Shown here one piece after another: positions 9,048 through 17,673 of a DNA stretch of 64,000 nt. Position 1 is the first letter of the stretch. Every line of letters starts with the position of its first letter. Below the pieces are notes generated by a model. The model did not search any database, was not told the DNA's origin, and saw nothing but the letters and a program-made list of their open reading frames with translations. The DNA lies in contig NZ_JAJJZG010000016.1 in NCBI RefSeq assembly GCF_021028995.1, positions 18,874-82,873 on the forward strand. Direction: 5' to 3'. A program made the translations under genes and the position numbers. Origin of the DNA: Halobacterium sp. KA-4. Lineage in GTDB: Archaea; Halobacteriota; Halobacteria; Halobacteriales; Halobacteriaceae.

Positions 9048-12000
9048 CACTCCTCGCCTCCGGATTTCGAAGTATCGTCAGTTGTGTCCGTCTCTGCGTG
9101 GGCGGCCGCTTCGATCGCTTGGCTCGCTGTCTCAACGCGTTCGAGTCGGGCTGATGGCTCGCGATGCCCGTATTCGATAGCGCGGAACTCGTTGCGCAGT
9201 GTGGCAACCGCCTCACGTGGGAGGTCGTCTCTGGTGACTGCGTGTGCCGCGAGTTCGCCAGGTGTGTATCTGTTGGGCCGACGGACGGACACGTGGGTGA
9301 GCAGCGTGTCCCAGGCTTCACGGAAGGTCCGATAGTCGGATTGTGTCTTAGCCTCGTCGCCGCGCTGGATGGATTGGGCGTGGTCTGTAATATTGGCTGC
9401 CATCGCCGTTGTCCGGGTGGTGATTCGTTGCCGAAGGGTGTGCAGCCACGTGGTGAGTCGTGTGGCGAGTGCTGTCGGAGAGAGTTGTCCGCGAAGTGTT
9501 GCTAGAATCGCGAGGATTGCTGCGTGGAGCGTCTTGCTGCTGCGGGCGATCCATGCGGCTGTTGTGGTGGCAACGTACACGAGCGCGTTACTGAGCCATC
9601 GAACAGATGCGATGAGGATACCGAGTAGCCGTGTCACGAGGGTGCGGGCACTAACGGCGGATCGTCGTTTGGTGTATCCGAGTGCACCGAGCAGCACCAC
9701 GAGCCCGCCGGCGGCAATCGCGATATTTTGATAGATTCCCTGTACGTTCGTGGTTGCGGTTTGCTCGAACTTGCGGACTTGGAGGGCGGCAGTCTCAGCA
9801 AAGGGGAGGCGTGTTGTGAGCGTGCCATCTGGGCCCGTTGTGCCGACCTGATTGCCGTTGAGGTGGACTGGAGCACCGGCAACCACAGAGTCATTTAGTG
9901 TGACCGAGACGTCGACGCGAGTGAATGGGAGCGCGAGCGGTGCCGCTGGGGTTGCTTCTGCGGTGAGCTTGGGCAGTCGAATCGATGTATTTCCGGTGAC
10001 TTGGCCGCGCTCGACGTGTAGTGTTGTGTTCCCGGGGTCCGCTGGCAGTGTGAGTGTCGCCATGCCAGAATTGTTGGTGCTGGCAGTGTGGTCGCCATCG
10101 AGGCTGACTGACGCATTTCGGAGCGGGACATCATCGACGGCAGCCACGACTCGCACATGATTTCCGGTTACCGGCTGTCCGAGAATCGAGACAGAAGCAT
10201 TCGTAGCTAGCGTATACCGTTTGGTTGTGTTGTTTCCAGGATCACGTATCTCAGCGTGCGTCTGACTAGTGGTTGTCGTGGGGTTTCGATTGCCGTCTCG
10301 AGTAATGCGATTGGTGGTCCGGACGTTGGGCGGCCGATAGCTCTGCTTTCCTGTGAGCGGTGCTGGCGTCGTCGCTACGTGCGATGGATTCCGCGCCGTA
10401 GACGGACCGGTTGGCGCTGTGACGGAGATATTCAGCGTGGTGGCGTATGGTACTGCGCCAGCTACGCTCCCGGTCGTGTTAGTCACGCCAATCTGATCGC
10501 CGTTAAACGAAACGCGTGCGCCCTCAACGGTGGTTTCCTGCTGTGTAACCGTGACAACCACTGTCACTCCCGGAACCGGCTCACGATTCAGCGTCACATT
10601 CAACGGGATGCTTTCCTCACCGCTCTCCGAGTTCTCTTGTGTCCCTGACTCGGATTGGTCCGGCTCATCGCTGGACGAACCCGACGACGTGGGATCACTA
10701 CCGCCACTACTTGACCCGCTCTGGCCACTACTGGATGAGCCTGTTTGACCCGGTGCTGTGCCTGTTGGCGCTGGTGGGGACTGGCTGTCTCCACCTGGGC
10801 TGTTACCGGGCTGGTTGCCGTTTTCTGCCTGTTGGGTACTGCTCGCTGGTGGCTCACCCGGCGACCCAGCGAGACTAGCGGGGGTGTACTCGCTTGTGGA
10901 ACTCGCATCACTATCGGTTCCGATTGCTTGTGCTTCTTGGGCGTGGCGCTCGCTGGCGGGTGTCGGGTCGAACCGCACCCATCCAACGTCGGCGAAGTAC
11001 ACTTCAACCCACGCGTGGGCGTGGAGCGCGCGAACCGTGTACTGATTCTGGCCCGACTGTTCGCCGGGTGCATACCCAACCACGTAGCGCGCGGGGATGT
11101 CTTGTGCGCGCAGCATCGCGGTCATGCTCGTCGCGAAGTACTCACAGTACCCCGCCTCCATATCTTGGACGAACTGGCTGGCAACGCCGTCAGTGGGCGG
11201 GTCTGGAACTGAAAGTGAGTAGTTCTTGGTCGTCTCCAGCCAGGCCTCGATTCGCTTTGCAGTCGCGTACCGAGACGTCGCCCCCTCTGTAATGGTTGCG
11301 ACAGCGGGGGTGAGTGCAGCGCGTTCGTCCGGCGGCAACTGCGTGTACTGCTCGGCTAACGCGGCCGGATCAGTCCCACTCGTTGCTTTCAGCACTGTGG
11401 GATCTCGCGGTGGCCGATAACTACTCGCAGTATACCGTGTACCCGCGGGGAGTGTCTTGGCGGCATGCACTGCCTGTGTGGGCGTCACCTGAAGGTCTGC
11501 ACCGCTGCGAACGCGGTGTGGCCTCCATGCTGTCGGGAGTGCTGTCGCGGCCTTCTGGAAGCGGACGTCGTAGGTGAGCTGTGACCCGCTTCGCGCCGCC
11601 TGAATTGGCGGCGAATACGCGCTTGCCGTCCCAGTCTGTTGCCAGCCGCTGCCAGTGTATCGGTCGTACGCGTTCGTCCGCCAGTACGCCGGCCGATCAG
11701 CAGTCACGACAAAATGCACGTCATCGTTCCGTGACTGGAACGCTGACTTGTTCCCCGATGAGAGGCTGCCACCAACACCCGTCTGTTGGCCGGGGGAGAG
11801 CGCGCCAAGCTGTCCACCCCCGGCTGTTGCGGCGCCGGATCCAGTCGCTGCTGTACCTTGACTCCCAGATCCACCGCTGGACGCACCGGCTGGGGGTGGC
11901 CCGGAACCGCTGCCGGTAGGGACTGGGACAACGGAACTGGCGGGTGTTTCACTTGCGAGTGACCCCAGCGCGGGCGTTAGGCCAGTTGCTAGGACAACTG

Positions 12001-12085
12001 CAATAATGATGAGGAGCGTGAGCGCGGCATTCCCCCACTGCCGTGACCGGCCGGTTTCAACGAGCTTCGTCTGTTTGTCACTCAT
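9047..12085 (-). CDS. Membrane transglutaminase-like protein with DUF4129 tail
   Basis: 1012 residues from the ATG at 12085; an in-frame ATG at 12151 would add 22 residues, but the later start places a short basic stretch directly before a transmembrane helix (about 20-40). A Gly/Ser/Pro-rich extracellular linker follows. The transglutaminase core shows the catalytic triad: Cys about 314 in 'GYCEYFATS', His about 357 in 'HAHAWVEVYF' and Asp about 373 in 'VRFDPTP'. Then come a Ser/Gln-rich linker, several Ig-like modules, a second hydrophobic helix, and a cytoplasmic C-terminal DUF4129-type region ('RRPNRYTPGELA'). Family knowledge: such proteins pair with MoxR and DUF58; the substrate is unknown. 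Second gene of the operon. Confidence 0.9.
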   Translation of the reverse strand: MSDKQTKLVETGRSRQWGNAALTLLIIIAVVLATGLTPALGSLASETPASSVVPVPTGSGSGPPPAGASSGGSGSQGTAATGSGAATAGGGQLGALSPGQQTGVGGSLSSGNKSAFQSRNDDVHFVVTADRPAYWRTNAYDRYTGSGWQQTGTASAYSPPIQAARSGSQLTYDVRFQKAATALPTAWRPHRVRSGADLQVTPTQAVHAAKTLPAGTRYTASSYRPPRDPTVLKATSGTDPAALAEQYTQLPPDERAALTPAVATITEGATSRYATAKRIEAWLETTKNYSLSVPDPPTDGVASQFVQDMEAGYCEYFATSMTAMLRAQDIPARYVVGYAPGEQSGQNQYTVRALHAHAWVEVYFADVGWVRFDPTPASERHAQEAQAIGTDSDASSTSEYTPASLAGSPGEPPASSTQQAENGNQPGNSPGGDSQSPPAPTGTAPGQTGSSSSGQSGSSSGGSDPTSSGSSSDEPDQSESGTQENSESGEESIPLNVTLNREPVPGVTVVVTVTQQETTVEGARVSFNGDQIGVTNTTGSVAGAVPYATTLNISVTAPTGPSTARNPSHVATTPAPLTGKQSYRPPNVRTTNRITRDGNRNPTTTTSQTHAEIRDPGNNTTKRYTLATNASVSILGQPVTGNHVRVVAAVDDVPLRNASVSLDGDHTASTNNSGMATLTLPADPGNTTLHVERGQVTGNTSIRLPKLTAEATPAAPLALPFTRVDVSVTLNDSVVAGAPVHLNGNQVGTTGPDGTLTTRLPFAETAALQVRKFEQTATTNVQGIYQNIAIAAGGLVVLLGALGYTKRRSAVSARTLVTRLLGILIASVRWLSNALVYVATTTAAWIARSSKTLHAAILAILATLRGQLSPTALATRLTTWLHTLRQRITTRTTAMAANITDHAQSIQRGDEAKTQSDYRTFREAWDTLLTHVSVRRPNRYTPGELAAHAVTRDDLPREAVATLRNEFRAIEYGHREPSARLERVETASQAIEAAAHAETDTTDDTSKSGGEE

Positions 12086-12207
12086 TCGTTCTGGGTAAGC
12101 GCCCTCACTGCCGGCCTCCAAGCATCCGGATAGCATGACATGCTCCGCCAACCATTAAAAATGTTGCCAGGTCACCCGTACTTTCTCGGGACACGAGCTG
12201 TGTGGGA

Positions 12208-13170
12208 TCAATCCTCGGTCGTGACGCCCGGCACAGCAAGCCGGTCAAGCACGTCCTCGATGATCACCGCACGCTCGACGCCTTTCGCGCTCGCTTCCGC
12301 AGTCAAGACAAGCCGATGCTGGAGGGCGGGGATGGCCATCGTCTTAATATCGTCTGGAACCACATAGTCACGGCCTGCAACTGCCGCGTGAGCACGGGAC
12401 GCCTCGAATAGCTTCTGAATGCCGCGCGGACTCACACCGACGTCGACGCGGTCGTCGTCACGGGTTTGACGGCCAACCCGAACGAGGTACTCACGAAGCC
12501 GTGTTTCGACATCAACCGTCTCTGGCACATGTTGCAGGTCAGCAACCGTTTCCACACCATCCAGAACTGGCGTGACGCTGGGGACGTGTTCGAACCGATT
12601 CGCCCGCCGATCAATCAACTCTAATTCCCCTTCCAGCCCAGGATACCCCATACTGGTTTTCACCATAAACCGATCCCGCTGGGCCTCCGGCAGCCCAAAC
12701 GTTCCCTCCTGTTCGACTGGATTCTGTGTCGCAATCACGAAAAACGGACTCGGCAACTCGTGTGTCGTTCCATTCACGCTGACTTGCCCTTCCCCCATCG
12801 CCTCAAGCAGTGCCGCCTGCGTCTTCGGCGGGGCGCGATTAATCTCGTCAGCCAGAACCACGTTCGCGAACACGGGACCGGGCTGGAACTCGAATGTTTC
12901 TTCGACCTCATTATAGATATTCGACCCCGTGATATCCGCCGGCAACAAATCCGGCGTAAACTGAATCCGCGAGAACTCCAGCCCCAGAGCCGTCGCAAAA
13001 CTCTGGGCAGTCAGCGTCTTCCCAGTACCAGGCACGTCTTCAAGGAGTACGTGGCCATCCGCGAGCAGCGCTGTCACGACGCTTTCAAGGAATGCATCGT
13101 CCGCAATCACTGCCGCTTGCACCGCATCAAGCACATCCCCCACACGATCACGCGCTGTCGACGAGTCCAT
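12208..13170 (-). CDS. MoxR-type AAA+ ATPase
   Basis: 320 residues from ATG at 13170; an upstream in-frame start exists but adds a non-conserved segment. Walker A is 'EDVPGTGKT' (about 44-52), Walker B 'VVLADEINRAPP' (about 103-114) and sensor 1 'ATQNP' (about 146-150), with 'G-T-F-G-L-P-E-A-Q-R-D-R-F' following, all diagnostic of MoxR/RavA-type ATPases. It probably acts as a chaperone-like remodelling ATPase for the DUF58/transglutaminase proteins encoded downstream on the same strand. First gene of the operon; 120-odd bases separate it from the transglutaminase gene. Confidence 0.95.
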   Translation of the reverse strand: MDSSTARDRVGDVLDAVQAAVIADDAFLESVVTALLADGHVLLEDVPGTGKTLTAQSFATALGLEFSRIQFTPDLLPADITGSNIYNEVEETFEFQPGPVFANVVLADEINRAPPKTQAALLEAMGEGQVSVNGTTHELPSPFFVIATQNPVEQEGTFGLPEAQRDRFMVKTSMGYPGLEGELELIDRRANRFEHVPSVTPVLDGVETVADLQHVPETVDVETRLREYLVRVGRQTRDDDRVDVGVSPRGIQKLFEASRAHAAVAGRDYVVPDDIKTMAIPALQHRLVLTAEASAKGVERAVIIEDVLDRLAVPGVTTED

Positions 13171-13250
13171 ACGATGACAGGACAATCCCGATAGCAAATA
13201 ACTACCGCTCCACCCCAAACCCCACACTCTGGCAGAACGACATGGTATTC

Positions 13251-13339
13251 CTATCTTGAAACAGCGAGAGAATCCCGCCCTTCCCGCGAAGGACGAACGT
13301 TCCGGCGCTCTGTCGGAATCGAGGACTGAGCAGGGCGAG
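13251..13339 (+). repeat. 89-bp repeat R1, IS-end-like
   Basis: Near-identical (only a handful of differences) to 14843-14931 in the same orientation. Both contain 'GCGAGAGAATCCCGCCC', also present in degenerate form in the left end of the tnpB element near 62.5 kb, and an internal hairpin around 'GTTCC...GGAATC'. The two copies bracket the PIN toxin and split antitoxin. Best read as solo ends of an IS200/IS605-type element. Confidence 0.7.
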
Positions 13340-13419
13340 AGCCAACGGCCTCGGGGTCAAGCCTCGTGGCAGCCGCCTTGTGCCACAATTCCTTTGACTG
13401 GCGTACACTGGGAGGAGAC

Positions 13420-13974
13420 TCAGAGGTATTCGCTTCGGAGCCGCTCGATATAGGCTCTGTCCCAGTGTTTCGTCTCAACAAAGTACGTGAGCACGGCATC
13501 GACGTATGCCGTCGAGAGAATTCCAGCACGTGCGAGCGAACAGAGGACATGCGGCGTAGTGAAGAGCGTGTTTCGGTCATCGAGGGCGAGCGAGACGAGG
13601 AGATAATTCGTGGTGTTGAATTCGTCGGTGAGAACCATCGCGGCTTGGAGATCGTTTGCGAGCCAGATCGCGTGTGATTCGCCTGTGTCAAGTCCATAGG
13701 TTAGCGGCGCTTCGAGTGCCGCTTCGACATTATGCGTCGTCAGGTGGTGGGCTGCCTGGAGCACGAGGTCGGCGGCCCTAGCAAGGAGGTCGTCGCCCAC
13801 AGCAGCCTCCCCAATCGCTCCCATCACCACGTCCGGAACGTGGACCTCATACGTCGCGAGGAGTGCTTTGAGTGGATCTGCTCCCGTTGGCGCGCGGTCG
13901 CTGGCGTCGACACGGACTGTCACAAGATTCAGCAACGAATTCGCATCAATGACAATCGTCGATTGGCCCGCCAT
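13420..13974 (-). CDS. PIN-domain toxin-like protein
   Basis: 184 residues. The N-terminus 'STIVIDANSLLNL' puts the first PIN acidic residue at D10. Further conserved features are 'LDTGESHAIWLAND' (about 98-111), typical of the central acidic residues of PIN nucleases, and 'VLTDEF' near 117. The protein is longer than a minimal VapC (about 130 residues), with an extra helical C-terminus. Its start lies three bases after the stop of the RHH antitoxin remnant at 13979, so it is the toxin of a type II module whose antitoxin gene is interrupted. Whether it is expressed without its own promoter is unclear. Predicted activity: Mg-dependent RNase. Confidence 0.8.
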   Translation of the reverse strand: MAGQSTIVIDANSLLNLVTVRVDASDRAPTGADPLKALLATYEVHVPDVVMGAIGEAAVGDDLLARAADLVLQAAHHLTTHNVEAALEAPLTYGLDTGESHAIWLANDLQAAMVLTDEFNTTNYLLVSLALDDRNTLFTTPHVLCSLARAGILSTAYVDAVLTYFVETKHWDRAYIERLRSEYL

Positions 13975-13978
13975 CTGT

Positions 13979-14728
13979 TACGCCGACTCGTCGCTGACCG
14001 ACCACGTCTCGACCTTCTCTTCGTAGAACTCGTCGTCACTGGGAAGTTCGTTGTCGAGGACGGGCCCGGGCGGCGTGCGATCAATGGAGTCGCGGAGGAG
14101 TTTCAGCAGTTTCAAGGCGGAGCCTCCGGCCTCAAGGAACGAGTGGTTCCGACACTGAGTCGGAAGGACGACGTGAGTAGGCCGGACAGGAAGCCGACAC
14201 GGGAGGAAACAAACAACGCCGAGTGACGGTGACTAACTCGCTCTCGAAACGCTTTTTCACGGGCCTACCCAATCAGCAACCAGTGATACCGTCGCACACG
14301 TCGCCGGTATCACCGGCCGCAGTAGCCCGGCCCCAAATGGTGGAGACGTCGACCCTGAAGGTCGTTCGGTACGGGCGAGGAACACCCTTCCTCCCCGGCG
14401 ACAACTGACGGCGAGTCCCACATCAAAGCCCCTCCCTCAACGAGCGAGGTCACTAGACCGAGCGAACTAGGGTGGGGTCGGTTACCCGCATCGCCGCTTC
14501 CGTCCCGAGGAGATCCTCGATCGTCTGGTAGTCCGCTCGGCCGTCGTAGTAGGCTTGCTTGAGGCGAGCGCGAAACTCGTCGTTGTCCGTCAGCTCCGCG
14601 AGTTCGTCCTGTAGGGCGTCGATGAGCAGCTGCGTGCGGGAGACATCGAGGAGGTCGGCAGCCCGATCAGCACGCTCGACGAGCGACCGTGGCGCGTTAA
14701 AGTCGACGCGCGTTTTTTCCTCCGCCAT
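13979..14728 (-). pseudogene. RHH (CopG-like) antitoxin split by an insertion
   Basis: The N-terminal part starts at ATG 14728 and keeps the ribbon-helix-helix motif ('TRVDFNAPRSLVERADRA'), reading in frame to about 14486 ('LLGTEAAMR'). The C-terminal tail resumes near 14115 ('KLLRDSIDRTPPGPVLDNE') and stops at 13979, just before the PIN toxin. In related haloarchaeal antitoxins these two parts form one protein of about 130 residues; that is from memory. The roughly 370 intervening bases carry hairpin sequences like IS605-type ends. The upstream part still reads as an independent 91-residue protein ending at 14453, so the DNA-binding half may be made while the toxin-contacting half is lost. 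Confidence 0.75.
14116..14485. mobile_element. Non-coding insertion inside the antitoxin gene
   Basis: About 370 bases with no coding signal. At one end lies a hairpin CCGGCCT...AGGCCGG enclosing 'CAAGGAACGAG', followed by 'GGAAGCCGACAC', a left-end motif of the tnpB elements here. At the other end is 'AGCCCCTCCCTCAACGAGCGAG', matching the left arm of tnpB end hairpins. Best read as a decayed, tnpB-less IS200/IS605 derivative. Borders are placed where the antitoxin reading frame breaks and could be off by several bases. Confidence 0.6.
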
Positions 14729-14737
14729 CACACCTTA

Positions 14738-14754
14738 TGTGTAGGTCCTACACA
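14738..14754. promoter_or_regulatory. Palindromic operator of the RHH antitoxin
   Basis: TGTGTAGGTCCTACACA, two perfect 8-base arms around one base, lies ten bases upstream of the antitoxin ATG at 14728, with an AT-rich TATA-like stretch just beyond. RHH antitoxins typically autorepress by binding such palindromes. Confidence 0.7.
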
Positions 14755-14842
14755 CAAATAAGCGTGGTGTCCCTAATTCGAGGCGGAATCGCTCATTCAG
14801 AATCCCGGCAGGCAGTGGACTGCTTGTGACCTTGACTACGAA

Positions 14843-14931
14843 CTATCTTGATACAGCGAGAGAATCCCGCCCTTCCCGCGAAGGACGAGCGTTCCGACGC
14901 TCTGTTGGAATCGAGGACTGAGCAGGGCGGG
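14843..14931 (+). repeat. 89-bp repeat R2, IS-end-like
   Basis: Second copy of the repeat at 13251-13339, same orientation. The few substitutions include some in the GTTCC...GGAATC stem region. Confidence 0.7.
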
Positions 14932-14967
14932 AATGAATCGCGTCAGCTCTGGTGAGGAACTGCCGTG

Positions 14968-15111
14968 TTACTGCTGGTCTTGGGTCTCCACCGTGTCAAG
15001 TCCGGCTTCTAACACCTCTGCATAGGCTTCCGAGAGCGTCAAATCGTTTGCTTCTGCGTAGTCTTTGACTCGACCGCCGAGCGTGTGTGTGATGTCGATG
15101 TTCGGGCGCAT
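14968..15111 (-). CDS. 47-residue RHH-like protein divergent from tnpB
   Basis: Short frame from ATG 15111 to TAA at 14968. It contains 'MRPNIDITHTLGGRVKDYA' and a helical, acidic second half, the pattern of a minimal ribbon-helix-helix protein: one beta strand followed by two helices. It is transcribed away from the tnpB gene at 15272, with the left-end hairpin (15142-15202) between them. A possible regulator of the element or a solitary antitoxin-like protein. Confidence is limited by its small size. Confidence 0.5.
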   Translation of the reverse strand: MRPNIDITHTLGGRVKDYAEANDLTLSEAYAEVLEAGLDTVETQDQQ

Positions 15112-15141
15112 GACGAAAGGACTTTTAGCGTTGTGGTGAGG

Positions 15142-15202
15142 GCGCTAAGCCCCCGTCCTCAACGAGCGAACGAAGTGAGCGAGTAGGGCGGGGATACAGC
15201 GC
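15142..15202 (+). mobile_element. Left-end hairpin of the tnpB element at 15.3 kb
   Basis: Outer stem GCGCT/AGCGC encloses an inner CCCC...GGGG pairing and the motif 'CAACGAGCGA...GCGAGTAGGG'. The same structure, with stem changes, precedes the tnpB at 32844 (32569-32629). Read as the subterminal transposition end. Confidence 0.75.
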
Positions 15203-15271
15203 TCGCACGAGTGCCAAAAACCCGTATCAGAACACTCAACAATCCACGCACGCTACATATACCCACGTCGC

Positions 15272-16549
15272 ATGAAGTACAGTCCACGATACCGGCTCCT
15301 TCCGACGACCGACCAACGGGAGAGCCTCGACTGGACTCGCGACATCGTGCGACAAACCTACAACCACGCCCTCCACGAATTCAACAAAATCCCTGAAGAC
15401 GCTGGCACGCTCAGACAACGCGTCTGGCAAGTCCGCGACCAACTCCCCGCCCTCAAAGACTGGTGGACCAGCCTCAAACAAGTCTGGTCAACCGTCCTGC
15501 AGAAAGCCGTCGAACGAATCCGCGATAATATCCAAAACCTCGGGAAGCTCAAAGCCAAGGGGTACAACGTGGGGTCGTTGAACTGGAAGGCACCGCGTGA
15601 GTTCAGGAGTTTCACGTACCGGCAATCGGGCTTCGAACTCGACAAGAAGAGTGGCCCGAAAGACCGAGCAATTCTCCAACTCAAGAAAGTCCATGGCGAA
15701 ACCATCGACATTCCAGTTCGGTTTCACCGGGACCTCCCCGACCACGACACTATCAAAGAGGTCACGGTCAAGAAAGAACCCACGGGCGCGTGGTACGCCA
15801 GTTTCTGCATCAAAACCGACACACCAGACAAACCAGACCCTGAGAACATCGACCCGGATGACACTGTGGGTCTCGACCTCGGCATAGTGAACTTCATCCA
15901 CGACTCAGACGGCCGCTCGGTCAACCGTCTCGACCTGTCCGACGAGCGCGAGTGCTTGGAACGCGAGCAACGCTCGCTCTCCCGGAAAGAGTACAAGTCG
16001 AACAACTGGGAGAAGCAGCGCCAGCGCGTCGCCGAAGTCCACGCGGACATGTCGAACAAGAAGCGTGATTACAAGCACAAGCTCGCTCACGCGTATACGA
16101 CCGCGTACGACGCGGTGTTCGTCGAAGACCTGAATGTGAAGAGGATGCTTGAATCCCGACAGAACGTGCGGAACAAGGCCGAGGTCGGTTGGCGTGACTT
16201 CATCACGATTCTCAAACATCATGGCCGCAAACACGGCTGTCACGTAGTGGAAGTCGAAGCGCGGGGCACCACGAAAGAGTGTGCGGAGTGCGGGGTGGAG
16301 ACGGCGAAGCCGTTGTGGGTGCGAGAGCATTCGTGTCCGGCGTGTGGCTTTGAAATCGACCGGGATTGGAATGCTGCATTCAACGTCCAGCAGCGCGGTT
16401 GGAATAAACTAGGAGTGGTTCACTCCGAAGCAACGCCTGCGGAGACTGCGACCGCTGTGGATGCTCTCGAAGTATCTGCAAGTCGCGTCGTCGAAACAGG
16501 AAGCCCCTGCCTCAAGGAGTCGCCGAAGGCGACGAGTAGGCAGGGGTAG
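15272..16549 (+). CDS. tnpB: TnpB RNA-guided nuclease, IS200/IS605 (IS1341-type)
   Basis: 425 residues with the full TnpB layout: an N-terminal helical/wedge region (1-190), RuvC-I 'VGLDLGIVNF' with catalytic D202, RuvC-II 'VFVEDLNV' with E285, a four-cysteine zinc finger (C337, C340, C355, C358) and RuvC-III 'DRDWNAAF' with D365. All three catalytic acids are present, so it should be active. Family knowledge: TnpB cuts DNA guided by an RNA made from the right end. No TnpA is encoded nearby, so movement would need one in trans. The last 30-odd codons overlap the right-end hairpin and are probably shaped by that RNA. About 50-60% similar by eye to the TnpB at 32844. Confidence 0.95.
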   Translation: MKYSPRYRLLPTTDQRESLDWTRDIVRQTYNHALHEFNKIPEDAGTLRQRVWQVRDQLPALKDWWTSLKQVWSTVLQKAVERIRDNIQNLGKLKAKGYNVGSLNWKAPREFRSFTYRQSGFELDKKSGPKDRAILQLKKVHGETIDIPVRFHRDLPDHDTIKEVTVKKEPTGAWYASFCIKTDTPDKPDPENIDPDDTVGLDLGIVNFIHDSDGRSVNRLDLSDERECLEREQRSLSRKEYKSNNWEKQRQRVAEVHADMSNKKRDYKHKLAHAYTTAYDAVFVEDLNVKRMLESRQNVRNKAEVGWRDFITILKHHGRKHGCHVVEVEARGTTKECAECGVETAKPLWVREHSCPACGFEIDRDWNAAFNVQQRGWNKLGVVHSEATPAETATAVDALEVSASRVVETGSPCLKESPKATSRQG

Positions 16550-16554
16550 TTCAC
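16501..16554 (+). ncRNA. Right end / putative guide-RNA scaffold hairpin of tnpB
   Basis: AGCCCCTGCCTC...GAGTAGGCAGGGG forms a long stem around 'CAAGGAG..GACGAGT', then TAG TTCAC. In haloarchaea, sense-overlapping RNAs arise from the 3' ends of IS1341-type tnpB genes and are the counterpart of omega RNA. If so, the guide would start just after TTCAC, inside the HNH gene. Confidence 0.65.
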
Positions 16555-17009
16555 TTGAGGTCGTAGTTGGTTCCGGGTGTGGCGTTGGTTGTGAAGTTGT
16601 CGGGGTCGAAGTTCTCGCGTTCGTGTTTGAGGTACTTCACGCTCTCTGGGGTGCCTTCTTCCTCACTGAATCGCCGGGTCGCTTCTTCACGCGTGAGACG
16701 TGGCCCTTCGTAGTATTCGTGGTGGTATTCATTCCAGGCGTGGCGGTGTTCGCTGGGGAGTTGGCGGTGCCACATGCGGTATGGGGGTTTGTCGACGCGA
16801 TGGATGTGAATATGACAGCTTTGGCAGAGCGGGATGATGTTCTCGACGCGGTCGTCGGTGTCGTCGCCGTTGACGTGATGGAACGACAGTTTATCCTGTC
16901 GGCGCTCGCCAAGGTTTGTTTCGAGCCATTCCTCGGGATGTCGTCCACAGACGACACATGCGTCCCCCCAGCGGTCAAACACCGCTTCCTCCAACTCTTC
17001 GGACCGCAT
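16551..17009 (-). CDS. HNH endonuclease
   Basis: 152 residues from ATG 17009; upstream in-frame codons look non-conserved. The HNH/zinc core is clear: 'CVVCGRHPEEW', 'LSFHHVNGDDTDDRV' and 'IIPLCQSCHIHIH' give the two CxxC pairs and the catalytic histidines, followed by a conserved aromatic region 'PYRMWHRQLPSEHRHAWNEY'. It is a clear paralogue of the first 150 residues of the protein at 35314. Its TGA stop lies within the TTCAC of the convergent tnpB right end, so the original C-terminus may have been altered. A separate gene for the small module fused to its paralogue lies upstream (17380-17673). Confidence 0.85.
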   Translation of the reverse strand: MRSEELEEAVFDRWGDACVVCGRHPEEWLETNLGERRQDKLSFHHVNGDDTDDRVENIIPLCQSCHIHIHRVDKPPYRMWHRQLPSEHRHAWNEYHHEYYEGPRLTREEATRRFSEEEGTPESVKYLKHERENFDPDNFTTNATPGTNYDLK

Positions 17010-17379
17010 CAGACACCCACCCCGAATTGGCCGTTGCAATCTCGCCGACGGACGCCCTGTTGAGACGGGACACCAGCGTCTCGCTGTTCGACAACCTGTA
17101 AGCAACGCCGGCTGTGGACTCCTCGATGCGGTTCTTCGGTGCTCTTGTGGCGATGGTGCTGTGTCCGCCGGGATTCCCTTTGTGGCGTGCGTCTGTTCGG
17201 TCGCCGCCTGTGGACTGTGGATTGATGGCTCGTGTGTGAGTGGTTCTTGCAGGGTTGCCTACTCGGTGAATGTGCTTGTTGCATATGTTCTCGGGGTCGA
17301 ATCAGACTGCTTGCTGGGATCTGTTTCCACACGTTGCGCGATGAATTGAGGCTCCGCGGCCGTCACCTCCGTCTGGTGA
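17010..17379. other. Gap between HNH gene and its partner
   Basis: About 370 bases with no frame showing codon bias or known motifs. No clear hairpins or repeats. Confidence 0.4.
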
Positions 17380-17673
17380 TTAGGGCGTTTGGACTGGTCG
17401 CGACCAGTGGTCGACATCGGTGACGGTATCTTGACCGACGAGCTGCCAGTCCCGGTTCCGCCAGACTTCTTCAATCCGCTGCCACTCGTCGCTGTTGTTC
17501 GACTGAGGGACGAACCGGATGCGACGTCGCGTCCCAGAGTGATCAGTGAACTCAATGACTTCCTCACAGCGAGTCCCGGGCGTCATCGGCTGCGTGGGTG
17601 TCGCGGTGCTCTGTGGCGTGGGACAACTGCTCTGGGCGGATCGATCGCCGCTCTTCGTGTTCTCATTGGACAT
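17380..17673 (-). CDS. Small 'RRIRFV' module protein, partner of the HNH nuclease
   Basis: 97 residues from ATG 17673 (preceded by a purine-rich stretch); the frame is open further upstream but unconserved. A Ser/Thr/Pro-rich N-terminus is followed by a compact module: 'VIEFTDHSGTRRRIRFV', then a tryptophan-rich part 'W-Q-R-I-E-E-V-W-R-N-R-D-W-Q' and a final 'DTVTDVDHW'. The same module is fused to an HNH domain at 35314-36021 and survives as a fragment at 28672-28800. It resembles a small beta-barrel-like domain; function unknown. The fused paralogue argues that it works with the HNH nuclease. Confidence 0.65.
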   Translation of the reverse strand: MSNENTKSGDRSAQSSCPTPQSTATPTQPMTPGTRCEEVIEFTDHSGTRRRIRFVPQSNNSDEWQRIEEVWRNRDWQLVGQDTVTDVDHWSRPVQTP

